In this document: one piece after another, positions 44,206 through 52,903 of the stretch | Position numbering within the stretch: the first letter of the stretch is position 1 | How the letters are laid out: every line of letters starts with the position of its first letter | DNA from: Desulfobulbaceae bacterium BRH_c16a | GTDB taxonomy: Bacteria; Desulfobacterota; Desulfobulbia; Desulfobulbales; Desulfocapsaceae | Direction: 5' to 3' | NCBI GenBank assembly: GCA_000961725.1 | Contig: LADS01000037.1 | Coordinates: forward strand, 118,185 to 182,184 | Length of the DNA: 64,000 nt | Notes under the pieces: generated by a model | Databases searched by the model: none | What the model saw: only the letters and a program-made list of their open reading frames with translations | Told to the model about the DNA's origin: nothing | Program-made: the position numbers and the translations under genes

Positions 44206-46800
44206 TTAAATTCTTTCTATTTTTACGCCGGTGAAACCGCCGTTGCGTACATTGCCGCCACTCAGCCGTTCGGTATCAAAAGGCATAAGGGTATTGTTGT
44301 TGCCGCCACGCGGCGTGCCCTTGGCGAAGTCCTCGCAGGCTACCTTGCCATAGGCCCAGTGTCCCTGGCCGAATGCTTTCGCCACCGTGCCCGGCCGTAT
44401 TCCTTCCCAGAGACGGGCGGTGCACTCGATAGTGCCGGCAACCGAGGTCACTCTAATGGCGTCGCCGTCTTTCAGGCCAAGCTTACCGGCGTCTGCTGGG
44501 TTGATCTGGAGCACGTCCTGATGGCCGACATCACCCGGATCGACATGCTTGAATTCGTAATACCAGGGCGCATTCTGGCTGCGGCCCTCGCGGTTTAGCC
44601 GCGATTTATAATCGATAAAGGTGAACGGGTACTCCTTCTCGCTGCCGTAGCGGAAGGGCGGCTCGTAATGGGGGACGAAGGCCAGTTCGCCCTGCGCCGT
44701 ATAATTACAGGTGGTGAGGATGTCATCAACTGTGGTTTTGTGTTTTTCAGCGTGCTGGGTCAACGCCTTTTTCAGTGTCTCACTGTAGAATTCGAACTTA
44801 TGGGAGACAGTGCCCTTGGTGGATTTCTTGCCGTCTTTTTCTTCATCCTTGCCAAACTTGCCGCCCCAGCGGGATTTGTAAGGCTGCGGGTCGGAGTTCC
44901 ACATGCCTCGCTCCTTGAATTCCGCCCAGCCGCCGATCTTGTCGCCGCCGACATCCTTGCCGTTCCACATATCCTGGGTGTAGTACTTCACCGCATATTC
45001 GGTGAACTCTTTGGAATTGGTTGCCATCTTGCCCGTTTCCGGATCCTTGAATTCATTTTTCAAGAAATCGATCAGGTTCGGAAAGCCCCGTTCGGCGAAT
45101 TTCTCACCGAGCATCCAGGGGAACTCGGTTTCGTCGTTGATTACCTGCCAGAGCGGCTCGACCACCGGCTGCAACAGGGTACACTGGGCGTACCGGTTCT
45201 GTTTCTGTTTCACCCAGCACAGTTTTTCGAACTTGGCCTGGGCACCGGGCAGGACGATGTCCGCATACTGGGTCATCTCCGCTGCGTTGGTGGTGATGTG
45301 GACGAAAAAGGGGATTTTTTCCATTGCCTTCTCCCAGCGCTCAGCGCCTGTACAGGAAAAGACGAAGTTGTTCATATATCCAACTGCAACCTTAATCTCG
45401 TAAGGATCGGCATCGAGGATACCTGTCGCTACATTGTTGGTGATTACGCCGCCCCCCGACTTGCCGGTATTGAGGGCCGGATAGCCTTTGGTGCCGCGCT
45501 GGTCGATCTTCTTCATTTTGCCCTGCTTCTTGGCCATCTCATCCAGGTAGGCATCGAGCTTCGGCATAGACTTAGTCGGGACCTTGTTTGACTGCAGAGT
45601 GCCGCCGACATTATCGACACTGCCAACCAGGCCGTTCAAGGCATTGACCGCCATGGCGCTATAGCTGCCTCGCACCTGCATAGCGGCACCAGGACCCATC
45701 CAGACGGCGACATGCGGCGCTGCCGCTCCCATGCCCCGCGCCACCCGGATGATCTGTTCGGCCGGAACCTTGGTGATCTCGGCCGCCTTGGCCGGGGTCA
45801 TATCCTTTACCGCAAGGTTCCACCATTGAACGACACCATGCGATTCTTTCTCGGCAAAAGCCGCCTCGTCTACCGTAGCACCGGCAATAAAGAGGTTTTT
45901 GCCGTCTTTGAAGTCACCGACGAACTCCTTGAACCACAGCCCTTCGGCGAGAATCACGTGGGCAATGGCCAAGGCAAGAGCGCCGTCTGTACCGGGCAAC
46001 AAAGGCAGCCATTCCTGGGCTTTTGCCCCGGTATTGTTCAGTTTCGGATCGACCACCGCGACGGTGGCCCTATCAATGACATCGCCCAGCCGCTTGATCA
46101 TGGCCGGCACCATCCGGTTGGAACTGACCGGATCGCAGCCCCAGACCAGGAGGTATTTGGCATTGTCGATGTCGTAGTCGCGGTAGCCCCAGGTGCCTTC
46201 AGTGTAGTACGCCCCAAAGTTTTCTCCTTCGGCGCAGATGGAACTATGCGAGATGTTGTTGGGTGAACCGAAGATTTTGGTCACGCCGTCATAAATGAGA
46301 TCACGCATGTAGGTGTAACGGCCGCGCATCAGCATGTATTTTTCCGGCTCACCCGCCTTTCTCAACTCCATCATCTTGTCGGCGATGGTATCGAAGGCCT
46401 CGTCCCAGCTGATAGGCACGAATCCGGGATCGACACCACGGCCCTTTTGCGGATTGGTGCGCTTCATCGGCACCTTCACTCGATCAGGGTCGTAAACCTG
46501 TTGCAGGGAGAGATGTCCTCTTGGACAAACCTTGCCGTCATTTTGTTTGGAATATCTGTTGCCTCGAACTTTGACCGCTCTGCCATCCTGAACGAAAATC
46601 TCGACCGGACACCAGGTAGTACATCCCTGACAGGTGCTGGGCTTCCATTCTCCTGGAAGCTCGCCGATCTTACCCCCGTCACCCTTGCCGGCGGCCAATG
46701 CGTTCATCTCCGGCGTTTTTGCACCACCGCAGCTGCCTAAAATCGCAGTTGTTCCCGCAACCATTGATAATTTCAGAAAATCTCTCCGTTTGATCCGCAT
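44206..46800 (-). CDS. Tat-exported molybdopterin oxidoreductase, ArrA/PhsA/PsrA-like
   Basis: 864 residues. Tat signal RRDFLK (5-10), and the h-region ends in LGSC, a lipobox-like site (Cys24). The [4Fe-4S] ligands are C57, C60, C64 and C92. SHSSIC places the probable Mo-ligand cysteine at about 189. The whole sequence resembles ArrA-type respiratory arsenate reductases, including RGRY (R161), H185, S186 and Y206 equivalents, but the Lys expected five residues after the Mo-Cys in ArrA is Asn194; this comparison is from memory. Substrate (arsenate, arsenite, polysulfide, thiosulfate, tetrathionate) is therefore open. ATG at 46800 chosen because GAGGAGG precedes it; GTG lies two codons upstream. 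Driven by a sigma-54 promoter. Confidence 0.85.
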   Translation of the reverse strand: MRIKRRDFLKLSMVAGTTAILGSCGGAKTPEMNALAAGKGDGGKIGELPGEWKPSTCQGCTTWCPVEIFVQDGRAVKVRGNRYSKQNDGKVCPRGHLSLQQVYDPDRVKVPMKRTNPQKGRGVDPGFVPISWDEAFDTIADKMMELRKAGEPEKYMLMRGRYTYMRDLIYDGVTKIFGSPNNISHSSICAEGENFGAYYTEGTWGYRDYDIDNAKYLLVWGCDPVSSNRMVPAMIKRLGDVIDRATVAVVDPKLNNTGAKAQEWLPLLPGTDGALALAIAHVILAEGLWFKEFVGDFKDGKNLFIAGATVDEAAFAEKESHGVVQWWNLAVKDMTPAKAAEITKVPAEQIIRVARGMGAAAPHVAVWMGPGAAMQVRGSYSAMAVNALNGLVGSVDNVGGTLQSNKVPTKSMPKLDAYLDEMAKKQGKMKKIDQRGTKGYPALNTGKSGGGVITNNVATGILDADPYEIKVAVGYMNNFVFSCTGAERWEKAMEKIPFFVHITTNAAEMTQYADIVLPGAQAKFEKLCWVKQKQNRYAQCTLLQPVVEPLWQVINDETEFPWMLGEKFAERGFPNLIDFLKNEFKDPETGKMATNSKEFTEYAVKYYTQDMWNGKDVGGDKIGGWAEFKERGMWNSDPQPYKSRWGGKFGKDEEKDGKKSTKGTVSHKFEFYSETLKKALTQHAEKHKTTVDDILTTCNYTAQGELAFVPHYEPPFRYGSEKEYPFTFIDYKSRLNREGRSQNAPWYYEFKHVDPGDVGHQDVLQINPADAGKLGLKDGDAIRVTSVAGTIECTARLWEGIRPGTVAKAFGQGHWAYGKVACEDFAKGTPRGGNNNTLMPFDTERLSGGNVRNGGFTGVKIERI

Positions 46801-46863
46801 GGACACCTCCTCATTTTTTTTTCTTGAATCGATTACTCGCCGGTCACTTCTGATATGACAAAA

Positions 46864-46879
46864 AGCATATTCCGTGCCA
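46864..46879 (-). promoter_or_regulatory. Sigma-54 promoter of the reductase operon
   Basis: On the minus strand TGGCAC-N5-ATGCT matches the -24/-12 consensus (TGGCAC-N5-TTGCW) with one difference. It lies about 65 bp before the start codon of the catalytic subunit. The NtrC-type regulator encoded just upstream is the obvious activator. Confidence 0.8.
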
Positions 46880-46961
46880 TGCCTAAATATCGTCCGATTG
46901 TTTCAGAATCGTAACAATTCCTGCAATTATTCCTGCACAACACGTTCGAGATCAATGAGTT

Positions 46962-47085
46962 GTCACACCCTCTGGAATGACAGGGTGACGAAAATGCAGG
47001 CGATTCTTTAAAAAAAGAAATAGATCATGGCAATCAGTAGGTTAAGGCGTTATCGATCAGGACCGGTGTTACCACTATGTAACAC
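46962..47085. promoter_or_regulatory. Candidate enhancer palindromes upstream of the sigma-54 promoter
   Basis: Two inverted repeats lie 80-210 bp upstream of the -24 box: GTCACACCCT...AGGGTGAC (46962-46989, one mismatch/bulge) and a perfect GTGTTAC-N6-GTAACAC (47066-47085). This is the usual location for activator sites of NtrC-type regulators. The first could also be a weak terminator for the regulator gene. Confidence 0.5.
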
Positions 47086-47125
47086 TCGAAGTTCTACTAC
47101 TTTTGAAGCATACGCTGTATGCAGC

Positions 47126-48472
47126 TTAAAGGTCAAGGTGATGGGCGTTAATTTTTTCCCACAATGTCTTTCTGCTGATCCCAAGGATTTCCGCTGCTTT
47201 TGAGCGGTTTCCCTTGGTGAGTTGCACAATGCTGACGATATGATTCCTTTCCGCTTCAGCGGTTATTTCCTGAAGCGACGCCAAAGAAGTCTTTACCGGA
47301 CGGGTCTTGGCGATATGCGAAGGCAGTTCGGACAGCCGGATGCTTTTATCGTTGGCCAGGGCGATGCAGCGCTCCACCACATTGAGCAATTCCCGGACGT
47401 TCCCCGGAAAATGATAGTTCATCAGGGCCTGGATGGCTTCTGCGGAAAATTTCACATTGGTTCCCATCCGATCCCCCAGTCGTCTGGTAAAAGCATCGAC
47501 CAACAGCGGGATATCCTCCTTTCTCTTGCGCAACGGCGGCAGAACCACCGGAATAACATTGAGACGGTAATATAAGTCCTCGCGAAACCTGCCTTTTTTA
47601 ACCTCCTCCACCAGGTCCTTATTGGTGGCGGCGATAATCCGGACGTCCACCTTTACCGAGCCGGTGGAACCGAGCCGTTCAAAGGTCCTCTCTTCAAGAA
47701 CACGCAGAATTTTGGTCTGGGTAAGGAGCGGCAGATCGCCGATTTCGTCGAGGAAGATGGTACCGCCATCGGCGAGGTCGAAGCGGCCGGGTTTTCTCGC
47801 TCCGGCTCCGGTAAACGCACCTTTTTCATAGCCGAACAGCTCGCTCTCGATCAATTCGGCGGGGAGCGCCGCGCAGTTGACGCGGATGATCGCTTTGTCT
47901 TTTCTGGCACTGTTATAATGGACGGTTGAGGCAATGAGTTCCTTACCGGTTCCCGATTCGCCGAGAACCAGGACCGTCGACTCGGTCCTGCTCACCTTGC
48001 CGAGGAGGGCAAAGACCGCCTGCATCGCCTTGCTCTCGCCGATGATATTCGGGGCGCCGTAATAGCTGCTGAGTTCTTTTTTCAGCCGGATGTTTTCCTC
48101 GGTGATCGACTGAACCTCCAAGGCCTTGGCAACGGTTACCAGCAGCTCGTCAAGGTCGAACGGTTTGGTTATATAATCGAAGGCGCCGGACCGGATGGCC
48201 GAAACTGCGTCTTTGATACTGCCGTAGGCGGTCATCATGATCACCGGAGTGAGCGGCGAATCGGCCAGGCTCCTGCGCAGGATATCCACCCCGCTTGCCC
48301 CGGGCAGGCGAATATCGGTTATCACCAGCGAAAAATCCCCCTCGCCCAGGGCAGCAAGGGCCTCGTTGCCGTCAGCTACGGCAAATACGATATATCCTTC
48401 AGCCTTCAGAGCGTCGGTCAGGGAAATACGCAGGATTTTTTCATCCTCGACAATCAGAATACTTCTACTCAT
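47126..48472 (-). CDS. NtrC-family sigma-54-dependent response regulator
   Basis: 448 residues: receiver domain (phosphorylation site D53 in ITDIRLPGAS), AAA+ domain with Walker A GESGTGKE near 170, an intact GAFTGA loop, Walker B FLDEIGD, arginine finger region FREDLYYRL, and a C-terminal Fis-type HTH (NRSKAAEILGISRKTLWEKI). Its start overlaps the kinase stop by 4 bp (ATGA). Expected to activate the -24/-12 promoter ahead of the reductase genes. Confidence 0.93.
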   Translation of the reverse strand: MSRSILIVEDEKILRISLTDALKAEGYIVFAVADGNEALAALGEGDFSLVITDIRLPGASGVDILRRSLADSPLTPVIMMTAYGSIKDAVSAIRSGAFDYITKPFDLDELLVTVAKALEVQSITEENIRLKKELSSYYGAPNIIGESKAMQAVFALLGKVSRTESTVLVLGESGTGKELIASTVHYNSARKDKAIIRVNCAALPAELIESELFGYEKGAFTGAGARKPGRFDLADGGTIFLDEIGDLPLLTQTKILRVLEERTFERLGSTGSVKVDVRIIAATNKDLVEEVKKGRFREDLYYRLNVIPVVLPPLRKRKEDIPLLVDAFTRRLGDRMGTNVKFSAEAIQALMNYHFPGNVRELLNVVERCIALANDKSIRLSELPSHIAKTRPVKTSLASLQEITAEAERNHIVSIVQLTKGNRSKAAEILGISRKTLWEKINAHHLDL

Positions 48473-49914
48473 GCTTCCTCCGGCAAATGGATCGACACCT
48501 TCGTGCCGATATTTTCGAGACTTTCCAGATTGATATGGCCGCGGTATTTCTTTACCAGTTCATAGGTCATCCACATTCCGAGGCCGGTGCCCTCACCGGC
48601 CTTTTTGGTGGAGTAAAAAAGGTCGAAGACCTGGTCAAGCCGGTCCTGGGGGATACCCGTTCCGGTATCCTTTATGTCGATTTCAACCTGGGCCTCGTTG
48701 CGTGCGGCGGTTACCTCCAGGGTTCCTCCCATCTCCATCGCCTGAATGGAATTCAGCATGGTGTTCAGAAACATCTCCTCGAGATCGTGGGGGGCGACCG
48801 GAATAACAAGATCGTCGGCAACCTCCTGAACATAGGAAATGGACTGTTTTTTCATACGGTAATCGAGGAATTTCAGGACCCGGGAGAGCACCGCGGCCAC
48901 TTCGGACCGTTTCTCCTCGCCATCACGCCGGCCGGCCGTCCATAACAGCTGGCCGACGGTCTTTTCGATGCTTTCCAGCCCCTCCATGATCAATTCGAGA
49001 TAATTGTGGCGAAAGACAGGATCTTCACCCTGCTTCTGCAGAAGCCGGACACAGTTGAACAACCCGCCCAGCGGGTTGTTGATTCGATGGGCGACGCTTG
49101 AGGAAAGCACACCGAGGGTGGCGAGTTTTTCCGACTGCAGGAGCTTTTCGTGGGCAAGTTTCATCTCCTCGTTGGCCTGGCGTATCCTCCGGACCATATC
49201 GTTATAGCTTTCCGCCAGACGGGACAGTTCGTCGCTGCCGGCAACAGGGATGGTCTTTTCCACCATCTCCACCTCCACCTCGCCCATGGCCTGGGCCAGA
49301 TCGATCACCGGTTTGATAAATCTCCGGCTGAGAAAATAGATGAGTATGAACAGGAAACAGAGAGCCAGGAGGGAAAGTGACACGATCTGGACAATCATCG
49401 CCCTGATGTCCCTTTCGACACCTTCAAGAGAAAGGGAAAATTGCAGGACTCCCCAGTGCTTGCCTTCGATAGAAAGCGGTGCAGTAAACTCCAGGGCATC
49501 GCTGCCTGCAGCATCCGTGATTTTTTGCGTCATAATCTTATCGGAGCGCTGGGCCTCCTCGATCAGGGGTCCGCTGTAGCGCTTGCCGAATTCGCCGAAA
49601 TCGCTGTGCGAAATGACGCGCAGCGAAGTATCGAGCACTGCCACATACCTGAGGTCGAGTTCGCGGTGCTGGTACAATTCCCGCACGTAATTATCGATCA
49701 GCCCGCCTTCCTCGATCAGACCGAGCTTTTCGTAAATAAGTTCGTTAATAATCAGCGCACTCACCGTCCGGGCCAGCATGAGCCCTTGTTTTTCGCTGGC
49801 CTGCAGGAGCGCCGACCGGGTCTTGGCCGCAGCCAGAAAACTGATCACGGCAGTGAGCAGCAAGACGGCGAGAAAAGCCACGATAATGAATTTTTTCTGC
49901 AGCGACAATTTCAT
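48469..49914 (-). CDS. Membrane sensor histidine kinase (HAMP)
   Basis: 481 residues. Two membrane helices (about 9-30 and 173-195) enclose a periplasmic sensor domain of about 140 residues. A HAMP domain (196-250) follows, then a dimerisation/phosphoacceptor region with VAHRINNPLGG (His276), and an ATPase domain with NSIQAMEMGG (N box), DTGTGIPQD (G1) and GTGLGMWM (G2). Cognate partner of the NtrC-type regulator; the binding protein encoded upstream may pass its signal to this kinase. Confidence 0.92.
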   Translation of the reverse strand: MKLSLQKKFIIVAFLAVLLLTAVISFLAAAKTRSALLQASEKQGLMLARTVSALIINELIYEKLGLIEEGGLIDNYVRELYQHRELDLRYVAVLDTSLRVISHSDFGEFGKRYSGPLIEEAQRSDKIMTQKITDAAGSDALEFTAPLSIEGKHWGVLQFSLSLEGVERDIRAMIVQIVSLSLLALCFLFILIYFLSRRFIKPVIDLAQAMGEVEVEMVEKTIPVAGSDELSRLAESYNDMVRRIRQANEEMKLAHEKLLQSEKLATLGVLSSSVAHRINNPLGGLFNCVRLLQKQGEDPVFRHNYLELIMEGLESIEKTVGQLLWTAGRRDGEEKRSEVAAVLSRVLKFLDYRMKKQSISYVQEVADDLVIPVAPHDLEEMFLNTMLNSIQAMEMGGTLEVTAARNEAQVEIDIKDTGTGIPQDRLDQVFDLFYSTKKAGEGTGLGMWMTYELVKKYRGHINLESLENIGTKVSIHLPEEA

Positions 49915-49927
49915 ACTATCCCCTTGG

Positions 49928-51643
49928 TCAAAAAGAAACCTTGGGATGACAGGCCTTCCCGCAGGTCAACGGAACATCGTTTATCATCCTCCGGATACCT
50001 GCATAATCGGCATCGGAGGCGGCGACGAAACCACCCTGCAGATCGGGATCGAGTTTCTCAAGCACCTTCCTGCCTTCTTCATTCTCCGAGAGTGCAAGCA
50101 AGGCCTGTTGTACTTTTCGCGCCAGCAGATACGGCGCCTTCGGGGAAACGACCACGGGTCCCGTCGGAATCGGGTCGGAAGTGGCGATGATCCTCAGGCC
50201 GTGCGGCTGGTAGCGCAGGGCGGTGGATAAACTGATTGCGCCCGCATCGAATTCGCCGCTGATAATCTTCTTGGCTACCGTATCGTTATAGCCGTAATTG
50301 CGGTATTCATCGAGATTCTCAAGATGAATGCCGGCCCAGGCCAACATATAGCGTGGAATCAGATTGCCCGAGGTCGACCAGAGCGCGCCGAAGGCAAATT
50401 TTTTATCGACCAGCTGAGAGAGTTCGGTGATTCCGCCATCGATATCGGAAACGATGACGGTGCGAAAAAAGGTCTCCCCCCTGGCGGTTTTCGATCTGGC
50501 CAGGGGCGGGGCATCAAATTTTTTATAGGCATCGAGATAGGTAAGCGGACCAAGGAGGGCAAAGAGGATCTTGCCCTTGCCGAGGCTGTCGACAACATCC
50601 TGATACGTCTTCTCCAGATGCAACTCGATTTTTTGACCCGTGCTTCTACTCAGATAATCGACCAGGGGCTGGTACTGCCCGTAGGCAGTCACTGGGTTAT
50701 CCTTGGGAAGAACCCCGAAATAGACGACTCCGTCATCCCGGCCGGGAGAATCGGCTGGTTGTCCCGGTTGAGTCTCCACGGCAATCAGGCTATTGTCGAT
50801 GAAGGTGCTCATAGCCCTGATCGGATCGTAATTGCTGTCCGGCACCTCGACGAAACGTTCGATCCGCATCGCATCGAGGATCTGCTTTCCTGTCGGGTCG
50901 TCATGCATTTTCAGGAATATATCGCGCATGGCCTGTTTCAGCCGGGGATCGATCCCCGGCGGCACGACAACGGGCGGGATGCCGAACTGCGGTGAACGTT
51001 TGATGATACGGGTCTGGGCCGCATACGGTGAATCGGTTGCCGCCATATAATCATAGACGATTGAATCGACCGCGGCGGCGTCTGCCCGATTCTTCGCAAC
51101 TATTTCAACCGATTTATTGTGACTGTAGCTGTACAGAAAGGAACTGAAAAAACTCTCCGGCGTTTCGTTTCGTTGAGCGAGCAGAAAAGCGGGATATAAT
51201 CGTCCGGAATTGGATTTCGGGTCGACAAAGACGAAGGACTTGCCGCGCAGCTGTTCGAAAGTTTCAATGCCGCTGTCCTTATGGACAATTATATTGGAAT
51301 GATAATACACGGCATTGTTCACTTGCGGCGCAACCAGGAGTTCGACGCCGAACTTCTTCTTGTCGAGAACATAGGGGGAGGAACAGATGAAGGCGACATC
51401 AAGCCGGCCCTCTTCAAGCAAGACGTCGATTTCATCGTAGGTGGTGCGGTGTACCATCTCCGCAGGCATTCCAAGTTTAAGGCCAAGATACTCCACCGCC
51501 TGCTGATAATATTTAACCGCACTGACTGGAGTAATCATACTTGCGACTCCGGCTCGCAGTGTTTCCGCGGCCATCGCCTGCGTGCCGAATGTCGTCGACA
51601 GAGTCAGCAGTATTGCCAGGGCAAAAAACCTTTGATGTGTCAT
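49928..51643 (-). CDS. Periplasmic protein with two PhnD-like binding domains and a C-terminal CX3CH
   Basis: 571 residues. Signal peptide cleaved near AMA-A (26). Domain 1 (about 28-275): LRAGVASMITPVSAVKYYQQ, RLDVAFICSSPYVL, LRGKSFVFVDPKSNSG. Domain 2 (about 295-555): YFGVLPKDNPVTAYGQYQPLVDYL, KILFALLGPLTYLDA, KFAFGALWSTSGN. Both match phosphonate/phosphite-type substrate-binding proteins, but no ABC transporter genes are present. The tail is TCGKACHPK, a CX3CH sequence (C561, C565, H566) that could bind heme or metal. Placement with a kinase and sigma-54 regulator recalls the ArxX-S-R and AioX-S-R sensing systems. Confidence 0.85.
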   Translation of the reverse strand: MTHQRFFALAILLTLSTTFGTQAMAAETLRAGVASMITPVSAVKYYQQAVEYLGLKLGMPAEMVHRTTYDEIDVLLEEGRLDVAFICSSPYVLDKKKFGVELLVAPQVNNAVYYHSNIIVHKDSGIETFEQLRGKSFVFVDPKSNSGRLYPAFLLAQRNETPESFFSSFLYSYSHNKSVEIVAKNRADAAAVDSIVYDYMAATDSPYAAQTRIIKRSPQFGIPPVVVPPGIDPRLKQAMRDIFLKMHDDPTGKQILDAMRIERFVEVPDSNYDPIRAMSTFIDNSLIAVETQPGQPADSPGRDDGVVYFGVLPKDNPVTAYGQYQPLVDYLSRSTGQKIELHLEKTYQDVVDSLGKGKILFALLGPLTYLDAYKKFDAPPLARSKTARGETFFRTVIVSDIDGGITELSQLVDKKFAFGALWSTSGNLIPRYMLAWAGIHLENLDEYRNYGYNDTVAKKIISGEFDAGAISLSTALRYQPHGLRIIATSDPIPTGPVVVSPKAPYLLARKVQQALLALSENEEGRKVLEKLDPDLQGGFVAASDADYAGIRRMINDVPLTCGKACHPKVSF

Positions 51644-51699
51644 CGCGACCTCATATGAGTTTGACCTTGAAAGAGCAGCTTTGGTTCTTGCAAGGATTG

Positions 51700-51751
51700 G
51701 TCCATGTAGTGGACAAGGTAATTATACACCATTTATTCCATTTTCTTTCAA
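51700..51751 (-). promoter_or_regulatory. Putative promoter and operator-like palindrome of the sensing operon
   Basis: On the minus strand a perfect TATAAT (51726-51721) has TTGAAA 19 bp upstream. A 15-bp palindrome GTCCA-TGTAG-TGGAC (51700-51714) falls around the expected transcription start, where a repressor could act. Confidence 0.4.
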
Positions 51752-51919
51752 TGTGATGTTTCAAAAAAGTAACACTCCTGAAGGCCGGCCGGAAAAGGGC
51801 AATGGGCGCACGCCTTGATACTCCGAGTTAAAAATGAGCAATCGACGACAATCGTTGTTATCATGGTGCCTTGCACCCGAACTCATTAACACGTTATCTT
51901 TCAGGAGGGCCGTCCGCCC

Positions 51920-52720
51920 ATGATCTATTTTGATGCCCACGTTCATATTCAGGACAATTATTCGATCGATGTTCTGTTCGACAGCGCCAGACGCAACTTT
52001 TCCCGGCAGATGCAGCAATATTCTCCCGACCGGCCGGCTGCATTTTTCCTTCTCCTGGCCGAGGCGAAAAATTCCAATTATTATGCAGAGCTAAAAAAGG
52101 AGGCCGAGATCCACCGGTACCTTTCTCCGGGAGGATGGCAAGTCGCCGCGACGCCGGAACCGGAATCGCTGCTTCTGACCCGTGATGACTGGCCGGCAGG
52201 CAGGCTTTTTCTGGTTGCCGGTCGCCAGCTTGTGAGTGTAGAAAAACTTGAAGTGCTCGCTCTGGCTACTTCCGCCAGAATAGCCGACCACCAGGCACTG
52301 CCTGAGATGGTCGAGGCTGTACGGAGTCGGAAGGGCCTGGCCGTGCTGCCTTGGGGTGCTGGCAAGTGGCTTGGCAAAAGGGGAAAAATCATCGAAAGAT
52401 TCCTGGCGACGGCCTCAGCCGAGGGACTGTTTGTCGGAGACAATGGCGGTCGTCCATCATTTTGGCCCACGCCCCGACCTTTCATCGCTGCCGATACTCG
52501 TGGGATCAAACTGCTTCCCGGCAGCGATCCCCTCCCCCTGCCGGAGGAGGAATTACGGGTGGGAAGTTGCGGCGGTCGACTGGAGGGAAATTGTTCAAAC
52601 GATTGTCCGGCGGCTGAACTCAGGAAGCTGCTCACCACTCAGTCCCAAAAAATCATTCCTTTCGGCAGACGACTGGGCACTTGGCAGTTTGTAAGAAACC
52701 AACTGGCACTGCGCCTGTAA
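51920..52720 (+). CDS. PHP-like metal-dependent hydrolase, uncharacterised
   Basis: 266 residues. The N-terminal DAHVHIQ (H7, H9) is the first metal motif of PHP/amidohydrolase-type TIM barrels. Later segments VLPWGAGKW, FVGDNGGRPSFW and LLPGSDPLPLPEEE are consistent with loops of such a fold (the last Asp in a GSDP motif could be a metal ligand). A cluster of cysteines (VGSCGGRLEGNCSNDC) near 220-235 is unusual. Monocistronic, divergent from the sensing operon. Substrate unknown. Confidence 0.55.
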   Translation: MIYFDAHVHIQDNYSIDVLFDSARRNFSRQMQQYSPDRPAAFFLLLAEAKNSNYYAELKKEAEIHRYLSPGGWQVAATPEPESLLLTRDDWPAGRLFLVAGRQLVSVEKLEVLALATSARIADHQALPEMVEAVRSRKGLAVLPWGAGKWLGKRGKIIERFLATASAEGLFVGDNGGRPSFWPTPRPFIAADTRGIKLLPGSDPLPLPEEELRVGSCGGRLEGNCSNDCPAAELRKLLTTQSQKIIPFGRRLGTWQFVRNQLALRL

Positions 52721-52752
52721 GATCACCATCGTCAGGGGCTTTACCTCGGGGT

Positions 52753-52903
52753 ACTAGTGTCTGTCCAGAAATGAGATATTTTGTTCTAAATCGAGGCGTT
52801 CGATAAATTTAACCGCAGGCATATAGTTGATATTCCGAGGATTAAATTTTGAGAGCAACGAAGAGTTAGGGCAAAATAGCCATTTATGGACGGACACTAA
52901 CTA
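52753..52903 (+). repeat. 151-bp terminal-inverted-repeat element, copy 1
   Basis: A non-coding 151-bp sequence with imperfect terminal inverted repeats of about 30 bp (TAGTGTCTGTCCA at one end, TGGACGGACACTA at the other). It is nearly identical (three differences) to the sequence at 56257-56407 in opposite orientation. It starts at the stop codon of the PagL-like gene and lies between convergent genes. Features fit a MITE; a TA duplication is possible but not certain. Confidence 0.88.

Noticed and set aside
44668-45591. A 307-codon plus-strand frame opposite the molybdoenzyme gene
   Set aside because: Antisense shadow of the catalytic-subunit gene; no recognisable domain or start signal.
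44206-46800. Naming the enzyme arrA outright
   Set aside because: Overall similarity is strong, but the Lys-to-Asn change near the Mo site and the lack of arsenic genes in the window leave the substrate open.
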